Origin: Crocinitomicaceae bacterium
GTDB lineage: Bacteria > Bacteroidota > Bacteroidia > Flavobacteriales_D > Crocinitomicaceae
Assembly: GCA_030830895.1 (NCBI GenBank)
Contig: JAURMC010000003.1
Location: forward strand, 34,019-98,018
Direction: 5' to 3'
DNA: 64,000 nucleotides
The notes beneath the pieces were generated by a model that was not told where the DNA came from, ran no database searches, and saw only the letters and a list, made by a program, of their open reading frames with translations. Below, piece by piece: positions 9,972 to 18,790 of the stretch; the stretch's first letter is position 1, and every line of letters begins with the position of its first letter. The translations under genes and the position numbers were made by a program.

Positions 9972-9979
9972 TAAATTTG
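9972..9979 (+). promoter_or_regulatory. -7 box directly ahead of the thioredoxin gene (TAAATTTG)
   Basis: An exact TAnnTTTG match ends four bases before the ATG at 9984. Transcription would start at or next to the start codon, giving a leaderless mRNA. No clear -33 TTG sits at the usual distance. Confidence 0.45.
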
Positions 9980-9983
9980 AATT

Positions 9984-10271
9984 ATGGGAAAATTCAATGA
10001 AATTATTAAAAGTGAAACGCCAACATTAGTGGATTTTCATGCTACATGGTGTGGCCCATGTAAAACCATGTCTCCTATTTTGGAACAATTAAAAGCTTCC
10101 AAAGGACAATCGCTGAGAATCCTAAAAATCGATGTAGATAAAAATCCAACTATCGCTGCACAATTAGGTATTCGTGGCGTTCCTACACTAATTTTATATA
10201 AAAATGGTAAACAATTATGGCGAAAAAGTGGGGTGATTCCTTTTCAGGAATTAGAATCATTAACTAGCTGA
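9984..10271 (+). CDS. Small thioredoxin
   Basis: The 95-residue product is a single thioredoxin fold with the canonical active site WCGPC (Cys23 and Cys26), the conserved cis-Pro segment GVPTLILYKNG, and no signal peptide, so it works in the cytoplasm as a disulfide reductant. It is slightly shorter than the usual ~105 residues at the N-terminus. It may serve the peroxiredoxin encoded 2 kb upstream, but that is inference. Its 3' end overlaps the convergent gene on the minus strand by eight bases. Confidence 0.9.
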   Translation: MGKFNEIIKSETPTLVDFHATWCGPCKTMSPILEQLKASKGQSLRILKIDVDKNPTIAAQLGIRGVPTLILYKNGKQLWRKSGVIPFQELESLTS

Positions 10272-10665
10272 GTAATACTCCAAGTTTACCAAAAGATTCT
10301 AACATCGTTAGATTATCTGTGTGAATTGCATCCGGCAAGAATAAAAATCTTTTATCATACAACTCATCATTTATCCAAAAACTGACCCAATATTCATTGT
10401 ATAGTCCAAAAACTTCTGGAACAATTATCTCGACTTTCGCTACTTCATTTGGTAACATTACTTCCAATGAATGTCTAAGGGTAGCCGTTTTTATTGCTTC
10501 CCCTGTAGTCGGATTCTCACCATAACCGACACTAGTAATAATAATCCCTTCGATTATGTCTTCTTTAGCATTTCGTAGATATACCGCAAATTCCGGTGAA
10601 TCATTTTCTAATAGTACCGCAAATTCAATCCCTTCTACCTTGGGTACAAGCTCACTTAATTTCAT
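10264..10665 (-). CDS. Conserved hypothetical protein, 133 residues
   Basis: I do not recognise this protein. It is a soluble, mildly acidic 133-residue product without signal peptide, transmembrane segment or cysteine. It looks like a mixed alpha/beta fold (AVLLENDSPEFAVYLRN and YNEYWVSFWINDE strands). It lies one base downstream of the lipB stop codon on the same strand, so it is very likely translated from the lipB mRNA. A link to lipoate metabolism rests on context alone. Its 3' end overlaps the thioredoxin gene by eight bases. Confidence 0.7.
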   Translation of the reverse strand: MKLSELVPKVEGIEFAVLLENDSPEFAVYLRNAKEDIIEGIIITSVGYGENPTTGEAIKTATLRHSLEVMLPNEVAKVEIIVPEVFGLYNEYWVSFWINDELYDKRFLFLPDAIHTDNLTMLESFGKLGVLLS

Positions 10666-10666
10666 A

Positions 10667-11347
10667 TTATGGTATTAATTCAAATTCAAATAGAATCTGC
10701 AGGTGATTAACTAACCTTTCCGTTACCTCCTTTAAATCTAAGGGATGACCCAATTCCTGCTTCATAGATGTCACTTGTTTATCTGAAATGCCACATGGTA
10801 TTATTTGATCAAAATACGTTAAATCAGTATTGACATTAAATCCTATTCCATGCATAGTTACCCAACGTGAACTTTTGACTCCAAACGCAGCAATTTTCCT
10901 AGGTTTATTTAAATCAATCCAAACACCCGTTAGTCCATCAATCCGATGACCAATTATACCATAATCCTTTAAGGTAAGTATCACTGCTTCTTCCAAAAAC
11001 CGCATATATCTGTGTATGTCGGTAAAGTACTGATCTAAATCTAAAATGGGGTAGACCACTAATTGTCCCGGGCCATGATAGGTTATATCTCCACCTCTAT
11101 TGATTCGATAGAATGATGCATTTAACTCATTCAATGAGGCTTCATCTGCTAATAAATGATCCTCCTTACCGCTCTTTCCAAGAGTGAATACATGAGGATG
11201 CTCACAGGTTATCAGGTGACTCAATTCATTCGATAATCCCTGCTTTTTACGTGAAATTATTGTGTTAAACAAAGACTCCTGATAGTCCCAAGCTTCTTTG
11301 TAATCGACATTACCTAAGGGATGGTATTTCACCTTTGGGCGATTCAT
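10667..11347 (-). CDS. lipB: Octanoyltransferase (lipoate biosynthesis)
   Basis: The 226-residue product moves octanoyl from acyl carrier protein onto lipoyl domains of 2-oxoacid dehydrogenases and the glycine cleavage system. The family signature RGGDITYHGPGQ is at residues 84-95. The catalytic Lys158 lies in FGVKSSRWVTMHG and the nucleophile Cys185 in IPCGISDKQ. Its start codon overlaps the end of the upstream phosphosugar isomerase gene by one base, so the two are translationally coupled. Lipoate synthase (lipA) is not in this window. Confidence 0.95.
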   Translation of the reverse strand: MNRPKVKYHPLGNVDYKEAWDYQESLFNTIISRKKQGLSNELSHLITCEHPHVFTLGKSGKEDHLLADEASLNELNASFYRINRGGDITYHGPGQLVVYPILDLDQYFTDIHRYMRFLEEAVILTLKDYGIIGHRIDGLTGVWIDLNKPRKIAAFGVKSSRWVTMHGIGFNVNTDLTYFDQIIPCGISDKQVTSMKQELGHPLDLKEVTERLVNHLQILFEFELIP

Positions 11348-12330
11348 TACATTTTTCCTAACTCACTTTTAAGATAATCAATAATCTCGATATCCATGAT
11401 GTCGGCATGATTAAGCTCACATAAATAGTACGAAGCCCAATCAACCAAATGTATTAGATACAAAGATCGTTCAATTAATGATTCGCCCTTTGCTTCTAAA
11501 TTAAACACTGCATTAGATTTTTTAGAAACCGCCTCTTTCGTTATTTCAAAACGTTTTTTATTTCTTGGGTGTATATCGGCTGCATTAAAGAATACTGGGG
11601 CAAATCGCTCGTCTCCACCACCCCATCCAACAAGTTCGTTGTGATTCATTTCAGGAATCACTTGATTCCAAGCCAAGTATTTCGAATTTTCGTTGAATTG
11701 CTGACGCGCTCTTACAATCACGCCCTCATATTTAGTTTCTCCATATAGTACGCCTACCTTACCATATAAATACTTCGAAAGGGCCCTTGCTATTGAGTCA
11801 ATTTCTCCGGAATTATTACGTATCAAGCTAATACTTAATTGAACTTGATCCAAAGAGACACTAGATATAAATCCAAGTTTATTGAAATAATTAAGTAATT
11901 GAACCAAGGAATAAGCTAGGGCACTTCGTGGAGGATTACCCCCTGGGACAATAACACAATCATAGCCATTTTTGATACAAAACCTAGCTAAATGGCCTCC
12001 ACTAGTAATGCCAAAAATAAAAGCTCCTTTGTCTTTTGCCTCAGCCAATGCCATAGTCGTTTCTTCCGTATTTCCTGAATAAGACGACCCAATGACTAAA
12101 GTGTTAGGCCCTACAAAACCGGGAAGTGTATACTCATTAACTAAAGTTATTGGAATCACGATTTCATCCTGAACCCAATTACTAACGATTTTAGCCCCGA
12201 TGCCAGAGCCCCCTAATCCACAAATCACAATGTTTTGAATTGGTCTGTCTGGTTTATTAAATGTTTGCTTAGATGCGATGTCAAATGCCTCTTCTAGTTG
12301 ATTGGTAAATGTTGAGATTAATTTTTTCAT
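11347..12330 (-). CDS. Bifunctional phosphoglucose/phosphomannose isomerase-type SIS protein
   Basis: The 327-residue product has two SIS (sugar isomerase) subdomains. The first contains GLGGSGIGA near residue 38 and the phosphate-binding SSYSGNTEET. The C-terminal half carries the EMNHNELVGW segment of the bacterial phosphoglucose isomerase C-terminal family. Characterised relatives interconvert glucose 6-phosphate or mannose 6-phosphate with fructose 6-phosphate. It sits between the carboxyltransferase and lipB genes, with 12 bases to the former and a one-base overlap with the latter. Substrate preference cannot be read from the sequence. Confidence 0.85.
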   Translation of the reverse strand: MKKLISTFTNQLEEAFDIASKQTFNKPDRPIQNIVICGLGGSGIGAKIVSNWVQDEIVIPITLVNEYTLPGFVGPNTLVIGSSYSGNTEETTMALAEAKDKGAFIFGITSGGHLARFCIKNGYDCVIVPGGNPPRSALAYSLVQLLNYFNKLGFISSVSLDQVQLSISLIRNNSGEIDSIARALSKYLYGKVGVLYGETKYEGVIVRARQQFNENSKYLAWNQVIPEMNHNELVGWGGGDERFAPVFFNAADIHPRNKKRFEITKEAVSKKSNAVFNLEAKGESLIERSLYLIHLVDWASYYLCELNHADIMDIEIIDYLKSELGKM

Positions 12331-12342
12331 TATTAATAAAGA

Positions 12343-13887
12343 TTAAAGGGGGATGTTTCCATGTTTTTTTAACGGTAAATTTTCAGCTTTTTTCTCAAGC
12401 ATATTAAATCCTAAAACTAATTTTTGGCGCGTCTCTTCGGGTAAAATCACATCATCTACAATCCCTCGTTCTGCTGCCCTATATGGATTTGCAAAGGTGT
12501 CGGCATATTCCGCTTCTTTTTCAATCCATTTTTGAGATGGGTCCGAGGCGGTATTAATTTCTCTTCTGAAAATTATCTCTGCAGCTCCTTTTGCGCCCAT
12601 TACAGCAATTTCAGCGCTTGGCCATGCATAACTCAAATCGGCGCCCAACGATTTGGAGTTCATAACACAATATGCGCCACCGTATGCTTTTCTAGTTATC
12701 ACTGTAATTCGGGGCACCGTAGCTTCAGCAAACGCATAAATTAACTTTGCTCCGTGAGAAATAATGCCATTCCATTCTTGATCTGTTCCTGGTAAAAATC
12801 CCGGCACATCCTCTAATATTAGCAATGGTATATTAAATGAATCGCAGAATCGTACAAACCGGGCCCCTTTTCTAGATGCATTTATGTCTAATACGCCAGC
12901 TAATTCTGATGGCTGGTTAGAAACAACGCCTATAGTTCTTCCTTCCAACCTAGCAAATCCAACTACAATATTCTTTGCATATTCTTCCTGTACTTCTTTA
13001 AATGATGTGTCATCTACCAAACAATCAATGACCCTACGGCAATCATAAGGCAACCCGTTATTCGCAGGAAGGATCGTTTTGATGGTTTCTTTTTTTGATA
13101 TTGTAAACTCGAAAACGCTTGGTTTAGGAGCCTCTTCATATGCGTTTTGAGGTAAATATGTAAGTAATTCTCGCGCATTCTTCAAACACTCGACATCATT
13201 TCCTAACACAAAATGATTGACGCCACTTCGCTCTGCATGAGTTTTTGCACCGCCGAGATCCTCCGAACTAACTTCCTCATGCGTTACTGTTTTTACCACA
13301 TTTGGTCCGGTAACAAACATATATGATGTGTCCTCCACCATAAAAACAAAATCAGTAAGTGCTGGTGAATAAACAGCCCCTCCTGCACAAGGTCCCATGA
13401 TTAAAGAAATCTGTGGTACCACCCCACTTGCCCGAGTGTTTCGGAAAAATATTTCAGAATACCCAGACAGAGAAACTACACCTTCTTGAATTCTAGCTCC
13501 TCCAGAATCATTTATTCCAATAATTGGTGCCCCATTCTTCAGGGCTAAATCCATGATTCTACATATTTTAGCTGCATGAGTTTCAGAGAGAGACCCCCCT
13601 AACACAGTAAAATCTTGAGAATAAACATACACTAATCGTCCATGTATATTTCCAAATCCCGTAATCACCCCATCACCCGGAAAACGTTGTTTATCTAATT
13701 CAAACGCACTTGATCGATGCTCAACAAAAGCGCCAATTTCATTGAAAGAATTTTCATCAAGTAACAACTCTAGCCGTTCTCTTGCTGTTAATTTTCCTTG
13801 GGCATGATGTTTATCAATACGCTCTTTGCCTCCTCCAGTATGGACTTGGTCTCGTTTAGACACAAGGTGTTGATTTTTATCTTCCAT
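12343..13887 (-). CDS. Acyl-CoA carboxylase carboxyltransferase subunit (PccB-like)
   Basis: The 514-residue product belongs to the decarboxylating acyl-CoA carboxyltransferases, which transfer carboxyl from carboxybiotin to propionyl- or methylmalonyl-type CoA substrates. Typical segments are [14 protein letters not shown] near the N-terminus, [28 protein letters not shown], and the C-terminal-half motif [14 protein letters not shown] chose the ATG at 13887; a TTG three codons earlier is possible. The biotin carboxylase and biotin carrier subunits are not in this window, so the complex is assembled from dispersed genes. It begins a minus-strand run with the isomerase and lipB. Confidence 0.9.
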   Translation of the reverse strand: MEDKNQHLVSKRDQVHTGGGKERIDKHHAQGKLTARERLELLLDENSFNEIGAFVEHRSSAFELDKQRFPGDGVITGFGNIHGRLVYVYSQDFTVLGGSLSETHAAKICRIMDLALKNGAPIIGINDSGGARIQEGVVSLSGYSEIFFRNTRASGVVPQISLIMGPCAGGAVYSPALTDFVFMVEDTSYMFVTGPNVVKTVTHEEVSSEDLGGAKTHAERSGVNHFVLGNDVECLKNARELLTYLPQNAYEEAPKPSVFEFTISKKETIKTILPANNGLPYDCRRVIDCLVDDTSFKEVQEEYAKNIVVGFARLEGRTIGVVSNQPSELAGVLDINASRKGARFVRFCDSFNIPLLILEDVPGFLPGTDQEWNGIISHGAKLIYAFAEATVPRITVITRKAYGGAYCVMNSKSLGADLSYAWPSAEIAVMGAKGAAEIIFRREINTASDPSQKWIEKEAEYADTFANPYRAAERGIVDDVILPEETRQKLVLGFNMLEKKAENLPLKKHGNIPL

Positions 13888-13903
13888 TGGCTTCAAAATT
13901 ACA

Positions 13904-14428
13904 CTATTTCATGATAACAATCGATTTCGAAAAAAGATTGGCAAACGCTAATACCCCTAAAAAAATTAAGGACGCACCAAGTGGAGCTTCAATTAAAATG
14001 ATAAAAAATACAAGTATTATAAACCCGGAAATTTTCAATAAGTAGGTTTGATTTGAAGCAAACGTAACTTGATTTGTGCGTCGCTCCAACTTCCAACGCA
14101 TCCATTCATTTACAAGCACCAAAGGGACTAACACATATCCTTGAGCAATTCCAATATCTTTATATGTGAGGAAATTTTTCCACGAATCCCAACAATTATT
14201 ACCGGATAAATCAATAAGAAGAATTACCAATATGAATTCAAACCAAGGCAATATAAGCCCCATAGAATTATGAAATCTGCGATGCCGAATTAAACTAACT
14301 AAAGCATTTATAAACAAATCTATGGCATAAAACCAGCAAATAAAATCAAAGGACCAGTTCCACGCAAATACTCCAATAAGTGGCAGGAGTACCTCAGCTA
14401 ATAAGCGTTGAATCCGAATATCCGTCAT
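13904..14428 (-). CDS. Integral membrane protein, unknown function
   Basis: The 174-residue product has four to five hydrophobic helices (about residues 10-40, 57-75, 97-112, 130-150 and 151-168), separated by short basic loops such as RHRRFHN and RWKLERRTN. Family assignment is not possible by eye. Its ATG overlaps the stop codon of the upstream TPR lipoprotein gene by four bases (ATGA), which indicates translational coupling and perhaps a shared role at the envelope. The carboxyltransferase gene follows after 16 bases. Confidence 0.7.
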   Translation of the reverse strand: MTDIRIQRLLAEVLLPLIGVFAWNWSFDFICWFYAIDLFINALVSLIRHRRFHNSMGLILPWFEFILVILLIDLSGNNCWDSWKNFLTYKDIGIAQGYVLVPLVLVNEWMRWKLERRTNQVTFASNQTYLLKISGFIILVFFIILIEAPLGASLIFLGVLAFANLFSKSIVIMK

Positions 14429-15420
14429 TTCCGCTTTTTTAATGCCTCAACACGGTCAAGAGTAATTTGATATGCCGGATTTACTTTTAAAACCTTTGCA
14501 TAAGACAATAAGGCATTAGAAACATCTCCTTGGTCTTCATAAATCAACCCCAGATTATGTAGTGATTCAATATGCTTTGGATTTATTTCTAAGGATTTAC
14601 TGTAAAAATACATAGCACTATCTAAGTCTATATCATCAAATTGTTGAATAAATCCTAAATGAAAATATGCCTCGCAGTAAGTACTATCTAATCCCGCCAT
14701 TCGTCGATAGTGTTGTTTTGCTTCCTCAATTTTTCCAAATTCATAAGTCGCGTAGGCCAAAGAATAAAGCACTTCAGCATTTTTGGGTTGGAGCTTGCTT
14801 GCAGTTGTAAAATACTCTATACACAAGTCATTTTTCTCATATTGATAAATAGTCCCCAACATCATATACCCCAGAAAAAACTTATTATCTTGCTGCACTG
14901 CGGTTTCATATGAGGATTTTGCTAGCTTGTAGTTCGCCTGGCTAAGATAAATTGACCCTTTTAAAATATAAGCATCCCTATAACGAGGATTAATTCTTAG
15001 CGCTTTATTAATCTCTTTGAACGCCTCTTCAAGATTTCCACGATAAGAATAAATGCTAGCCATACCAATAATGGCCCGTAAGTTTTTACGGTCCTTCTTT
15101 AATACTCTCCCAAAATGATATTGAGCCGAAGTAAGGTCGGAATCTAGAAAATCTTTTTTATTAATTAGCGCCAAGGCATAGAGCAATCGGTTATCGTAAT
15201 CAGAACTATCTAACCTGAATGCATGAGCTGCGTCCATGAGTAACAACTTATAATCTAAAGAATCCAAGGAACGATTCGCCCGTTTTTGTAACAAGGGTAT
15301 ACTATCTGGATATTTCTGAACTAATTGATCTAGGGTTATGTTTTTGTCTTTCTTTTCTTCAATTGTACCACATGCACAAAAAAGAACTATAGACAATCCA
15401 AAAACTACGTGCTTCAGCAT
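14425..15420 (-). CDS. TPR-repeat lipoprotein
   Basis: The 331-residue product has a lipobox (LFCAC, Cys17) and then about seven tetratricopeptide repeats from residue ~60 to the end, visible as recurring AY..LG..Y...G....A...Y patterns. TPR lipoproteins act as periplasmic or surface scaffolds for protein complexes; the partner here is unknown. An in-frame TTG-type start 16 codons earlier is rejected, because the -7 box at 15426-15433 lies downstream of it and the signal peptide begins properly at 15420. The gene is followed by a coupled membrane protein gene. Confidence 0.82.
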   Translation of the reverse strand: MLKHVVFGLSIVLFCACGTIEEKKDKNITLDQLVQKYPDSIPLLQKRANRSLDSLDYKLLLMDAAHAFRLDSSDYDNRLLYALALINKKDFLDSDLTSAQYHFGRVLKKDRKNLRAIIGMASIYSYRGNLEEAFKEINKALRINPRYRDAYILKGSIYLSQANYKLAKSSYETAVQQDNKFFLGYMMLGTIYQYEKNDLCIEYFTTASKLQPKNAEVLYSLAYATYEFGKIEEAKQHYRRMAGLDSTYCEAYFHLGFIQQFDDIDLDSAMYFYSKSLEINPKHIESLHNLGLIYEDQGDVSNALLSYAKVLKVNPAYQITLDRVEALKKRK

Positions 15421-15425
15421 AAATG

Positions 15426-15457
15426 CAAAATTAAACAAAATGAAAGTGTTATTTTTG
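15426..15457. promoter_or_regulatory. Back-to-back promoters between the TPR lipoprotein and a small Cys-motif protein
   Basis: On the minus strand TAATTTTG (15426-15433) ends five bases before the ATG at 15420. On the plus strand TATTTTTG (15450-15457) ends 13 bases before the ATG at 15471. Both match TAnnTTTG exactly, so two divergent transcripts begin within about 45 bases. Confidence 0.5.
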
Positions 15458-15470
15458 TAAAAAAACAAAC

Positions 15471-15722
15471 ATGAAGCGCATTTTCACATTCTTACTATTA
15501 ATAATCCTTGCAAATTCAAAAACCATCGCCCAAGGGTGCAGTCAATGTAAATTAATGGCTGAGCAAGGTATTGGAATTGAAGATAGTACCTTTGCTAGTA
15601 ATCTTAATTTTGGAATCTTATATTTAATGGCTTTCCCTTATCTTATATTGCTCTTTCTATTCAGAAAACAACTTGTTCACTTTTTTAAATCATTTCTCTC
15701 TCCATCTAAATCACCCCAATAA
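15471..15722 (+). CDS. Small membrane protein with periplasmic CxxC motif
   Basis: The 83-residue product has an N-terminal signal peptide (about 1-20), then a short extracytoplasmic segment with CSQCK at residues 23-27, and one transmembrane helix (about 47-64) with a basic tail. I recall similar small Bacteroidota proteins with a QCxxCK motif near cytochrome oxidase assembly genes, so a thiol or metal role in the periplasm is possible; that is inference. Its last 46 bases overlap the convergent dehydrogenase gene. Confidence 0.65.
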   Translation: MKRIFTFLLLIILANSKTIAQGCSQCKLMAEQGIGIEDSTFASNLNFGILYLMAFPYLILLFLFRKQLVHFFKSFLSPSKSPQ

Positions 15723-16735
15723 ACCACAAGTTTTCCCGTACTATTTCCGCTTTCTAATTGTCTATGTGCCAAATGAAGTTCTGAATGATGAAAAATGGTC
15801 GCGGGTATCGGTATTAACAATTGATTTTTATAGCGTTCAAAGCATAGCTTAAGATGATAAGCTAGTAAAGAGGGATTATCGTCTGCAATCTTCAACATAT
15901 TAACACCAATTATTCCTTTTGATTGCATCATTAATGGAATGGGCGAATATATACCCGTTTTTCTCACAAAATTCAACAATGAAAAAACACCGAATTTCGA
16001 ATGTAAAATTCCTGCCCCCCCGAATAAAAATAGGGTGCCCCCGTTGCTTAATAATTTAAGGTCAGTCTTAACGGTAATTCCTGCAACTGCATTAAACGAT
16101 GCGATTAATCCTTCTTTACCAACAATATCTTTGACTTTATTTTCATAATTCAATTGACCAGAAACGATAACATGTGTGGGGTTAACATGATTCAATGCAG
16201 CAACTTTGTCTTGAGAACGAACCTTTGCAATGGTATGTATCCCCTTAACGTGCAGTAGTTGCAATAATAAACTTCCCACACCGCCTGCGGCAGCATGAAC
16301 TAAAGCATAACTCCCCTTATGAACACTCGGAATCATATCAGCCATGAATGAGGCAGTTACTCCTTGAGTGCACAATGATAATGCATGGGCTGATGATATT
16401 TCATTAATATCCGCTATTGCATCGACCGATGTTATCACTTGTTGGGCATACCCTCCAAATCTGCAAAAACCAGCAACTCGCTTTCCTACCCAATGCTGAT
16501 CGGTTGGAGTATGAACACGAAGAACAACTCCTACTATATCATACCCAGGAACAAATGGTAATGAAGGAGCGTCACGGTATTTTCCATTCCTGGCCATTAC
16601 ATCAGCGAAATTTAGCCCAAAGGCCTCTACCTCAATGACAACCTGACCTGGAAGGAGATCTGGTAAACTAAGTTCTTGTAGACGAAATGCCTTTTCGGGA
16701 ATGCCAGACTTAACTAAAAAATATCCCTTACTCAT
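15677..16735 (-). CDS. Zinc-free medium-chain dehydrogenase/quinone oxidoreductase-type protein
   Basis: The 352-residue product is an MDR-superfamily oxidoreductase of the NADPH:quinone reductase/VAT-1-like branch. The N-terminal GroES-like domain contains EAFGLNFADVMARNGKY and VPGYDIVGVV. The Rossmann domain has VHAAAGGVGSLLLQL (AxxGGVG) at about residues 142-156. The structural-zinc cysteine cluster is absent, as expected for this branch. It probably reduces quinones or enones with NADPH in the cytoplasm; the true substrate is unknown. The start overlaps the end of the upstream barrel-like gene by eight bases and the 3' end overlaps the small CxxC gene. Confidence 0.85.
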   Translation of the reverse strand: MSKGYFLVKSGIPEKAFRLQELSLPDLLPGQVVIEVEAFGLNFADVMARNGKYRDAPSLPFVPGYDIVGVVLRVHTPTDQHWVGKRVAGFCRFGGYAQQVITSVDAIADINEISSAHALSLCTQGVTASFMADMIPSVHKGSYALVHAAAGGVGSLLLQLLHVKGIHTIAKVRSQDKVAALNHVNPTHVIVSGQLNYENKVKDIVGKEGLIASFNAVAGITVKTDLKLLSNGGTLFLFGGAGILHSKFGVFSLLNFVRKTGIYSPIPLMMQSKGIIGVNMLKIADDNPSLLAYHLKLCFERYKNQLLIPIPATIFHHSELHLAHRQLESGNSTGKLVVYWGDLDGERNDLKK

Positions 16736-17219
16736 TGTTATTATTTCTAAATTTTGTGCTTTCTGTTAGTACCAATCGCACCTGAAGAAATAAGTTATTG
16801 GTGATGACTCCAGGAATAGGATTCGGATATAAATAATATCCAGCATTCGCATGAATTAACCAAATTTTATACCCAATAGTCGGTGTCAATCCAATCATAG
16901 CTTGATCAAAATTAGAACGCACGGCGGCCTGGGCACCAAAGGTAAAACTAATTCTCCCTGGCCGAAACCAATATCCCGCATCTGCGCCCAAAACACTGGA
17001 TCGATAATCATAATTCCCCCCTATATTAAACGCATGTGTGTTAGGTTTTTTCCATTTCACATCCTTTATTCTTTTTTCAAATCCAAGCTCTAAAACAACA
17101 TTACGTCCCTGCTGAAGACCCAAATAGGGTCCGTTTTGAATTTTCGAAAAATCTAACCTTGAATGTTTTTGACTAAAAGCAATAAAGGGAAATATGGAGA
17201 ACAATAATACGTATTTCAT
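16728..17219 (-). CDS. Secreted beta-rich protein, probable small outer-membrane barrel
   Basis: The 163-residue product has a clean signal peptide (about 1-16, FIAFSQ). It then shows alternating aromatic/glycine beta strands typical of outer-membrane barrels (AFNIGGNYDYRSS, LGADAGYWFRPG, TPTIGYKIW, NAGYYLYPNP). The family is not recognised. It is translationally coupled to the downstream MDR dehydrogenase by an eight-base overlap. The region to tadA is only 60 bases and is divergent. Confidence 0.65.
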   Translation of the reverse strand: MKYVLLFSIFPFIAFSQKHSRLDFSKIQNGPYLGLQQGRNVVLELGFEKRIKDVKWKKPNTHAFNIGGNYDYRSSVLGADAGYWFRPGRISFTFGAQAAVRSNFDQAMIGLTPTIGYKIWLIHANAGYYLYPNPIPGVITNNLFLQVRLVLTESTKFRNNNNE

Positions 17220-17274
17220 TCGGTAAATTTAAATTGTTTTAGCTCATGGCATCCTATTATTGCCAAACATTTTC

Positions 17275-17282
17275 TATGTTTG
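17275..17282 (+). promoter_or_regulatory. -7 box overlapping the first possible start of tadA (TATGTTTG)
   Basis: An exact TAnnTTTG match covers 17275-17282, so an ATG at 17280 lies inside the promoter. Transcription should start about 17286-17289, which makes the ATG at 17286 the likely start and the mRNA nearly leaderless. Confidence 0.45.
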
Positions 17283-17285
17283 ATT

Positions 17286-17729
17286 ATGCTTAATTTATTT
17301 AATGATCCGTATTTCATGCGGCAAGCAATTATTGAGGCTAAAAAGGCATTTGACGACGATGAGGTCCCTATTGGTGCAGTGGTTGTGTCGGGAAATCAAG
17401 TTATTGGTCGGGGTTATAATTTAACTGAGAAATTACATGATGTTACGGCTCATGCGGAAATTCAAGCGTTAACGGCGGCTGCAAATTTCTTGGGGGCAAA
17501 ATATTTAAAAGAATGTAGCCTATATGTAACTCTAGAACCATGTCCGATGTGCGCTGGTGCGTTATATTGGAGTCAAATTGGTAAGGTTTTTTATGGGGCA
17601 GAAGATAAGAGACGGGGGTCAACAAAACATAAACCCTCCTTGTACCACCCCTCAACTCACATACAAGGTGGAATCGAAGAAGAACAATGCGCACAACTCA
17701 TCCGAGCTTTTTTTGAATCAAAAAGATAA
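17286..17729 (+). CDS. tadA: tRNA-specific adenosine deaminase
   Basis: The 147-residue product converts adenosine 34 to inosine in tRNA-Arg(ACG). The zinc-deaminase motifs are present: HAE (His56, catalytic Glu58) and PCPMC (Cys86 and Cys89). EVPIGAVVV and the GGIEEEQC C-terminal segment are typical of bacterial TadA. The ATG at 17286 is chosen because an upstream ATG at 17280 falls inside the -7 box. A RidA-family gene follows 46 bases later with its own promoter-like box. Confidence 0.93.
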   Translation: MLNLFNDPYFMRQAIIEAKKAFDDDEVPIGAVVVSGNQVIGRGYNLTEKLHDVTAHAEIQALTAAANFLGAKYLKECSLYVTLEPCPMCAGALYWSQIGKVFYGAEDKRRGSTKHKPSLYHPSTHIQGGIEEEQCAQLIRAFFESKR

Positions 17730-17749
17730 CAATCCCCTTAGTGTTTGTG

Positions 17750-17757
17750 TATATTTG
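17750..17757 (+). promoter_or_regulatory. -7 box ahead of the RidA-family gene (TATATTTG)
   Basis: An exact TAnnTTTG match ends 18 bases before the ATG at 17776. No convincing -33 element is seen at the usual spacing. Confidence 0.4.
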
Positions 17758-17775
17758 TGAAAGATTTAAGAACTC

Positions 17776-18201
17776 ATGAAAATTAATACCGAACATGCCC
17801 CGAAACCTGTTGGCTTGTATCCACATGCTCGACGTGTTGGGAACTTATTATTTCTTTCCGGAGTAGGTCCCCGCGTTGCTGGATCAGACTCATCAGACTC
17901 ATTAGTTCCTGGCTTAGCCCTCGATAAAAATGGCAACTATACAGCATTCGATTTTGAAGCGCAATGTCGAAGTGTATTTGAAAATGTACGCTTAATACTA
18001 GAGGCATCCGGGTCTAGTTGGGATGAATTAATAGATGTAACAGTTTTTTTAACCGACATGAAGCGAGACTTTCAAACTTATAATAGGTTATATGCAGAAT
18101 ACTTTGAAAGCAACCAGCCTTGCCGAACTACTGTGGAGATCAATTCCCTCCCTACTCCGATTTGCATTGAATTAAAGTGTATCGCAACTATTAAAAATTA
18201 A
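17776..18201 (+). CDS. RidA/YjgF-family enamine/imine deaminase
   Basis: The 141-residue product has the Rid fold: NLLFLSGVGPR near the start, VTVFLTDM in the middle, and the ligand-binding Arg in CRTTVEINSLP. Characterised members hydrolyse reactive enamines and imines released by PLP enzymes. An insertion around residues 35-55 makes it slightly longer than RidA (~128 residues), closer to aminomuconate-deaminase-like subgroups. It probably begins an operon with the next two genes, which follow at four-base and three-base spacing. Confidence 0.88.
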   Translation: MKINTEHAPKPVGLYPHARRVGNLLFLSGVGPRVAGSDSSDSLVPGLALDKNGNYTAFDFEAQCRSVFENVRLILEASGSSWDELIDVTVFLTDMKRDFQTYNRLYAEYFESNQPCRTTVEINSLPTPICIELKCIATIKN

Positions 18202-18205
18202 CAAT

Positions 18206-18787
18206 ATGATTGGGTTTGTTATTCGAATTTTAGTAACGATTTTAATATTAACGGGTATGGTTGCGTTATTTGCAACTGGATATTGGGGGTGGGGATTAAC
18301 GGCATTGCTACCGTTTTCAATCGTTGTTTTTTCCTTTTTTAGAAATGAATATGTAATATTAGCTTTAAACCAGATGCGCCTTGGCAATCAAGATAAGGCA
18401 AAGAGCTATATCAATCGAATTAAATCACCAGAATATATGCCGCGTCGGCAACACGCTTATGTTCTCTATTTAAAGGCTTTAATGAATGCTCAAGATTTAG
18501 GGTTTTCCCAGAGCGAACAATTACTAAGAAAGTCGTTGACGCTTGGTTTGCGGACAAGTGAAGATAATGCCGTTGCACGTATGCATTTGGCAGGAATATG
18601 TGCACAAACTGGCCGTCGGCCAGAAGCGAATGCCCTGCTAACCGAAGCAAAAAAATTTGATAAAAAAGGAATGTTAAAAGATCAAATTAAAATGCTACAA
18701 AGTCAAATGCAAGTAGTTCCCTCTAAAAACCAAATGCGCATGGCACAAATGATGGGAGGAAGAAAGAAAATGCCAAAAATGCGCTAA
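18206..18787 (+). CDS. Membrane protein with two helices and TPR-like cytoplasmic region
   Basis: The 193-residue product begins with two hydrophobic helices (about residues 5-28 and 31-55). A helical region with TPR-like pairs follows (residues 60-165), and the tail is rich in methionine and basic residues. I do not know a named family. The gene starts four bases after the RidA-family gene and ends three bases before the methyltransferase gene, so the three are very likely co-transcribed. Confidence 0.7.
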   Translation: MIGFVIRILVTILILTGMVALFATGYWGWGLTALLPFSIVVFSFFRNEYVILALNQMRLGNQDKAKSYINRIKSPEYMPRRQHAYVLYLKALMNAQDLGFSQSEQLLRKSLTLGLRTSEDNAVARMHLAGICAQTGRRPEANALLTEAKKFDKKGMLKDQIKMLQSQMQVVPSKNQMRMAQMMGGRKKMPKMR

Positions 18788-18790
18788 TCC

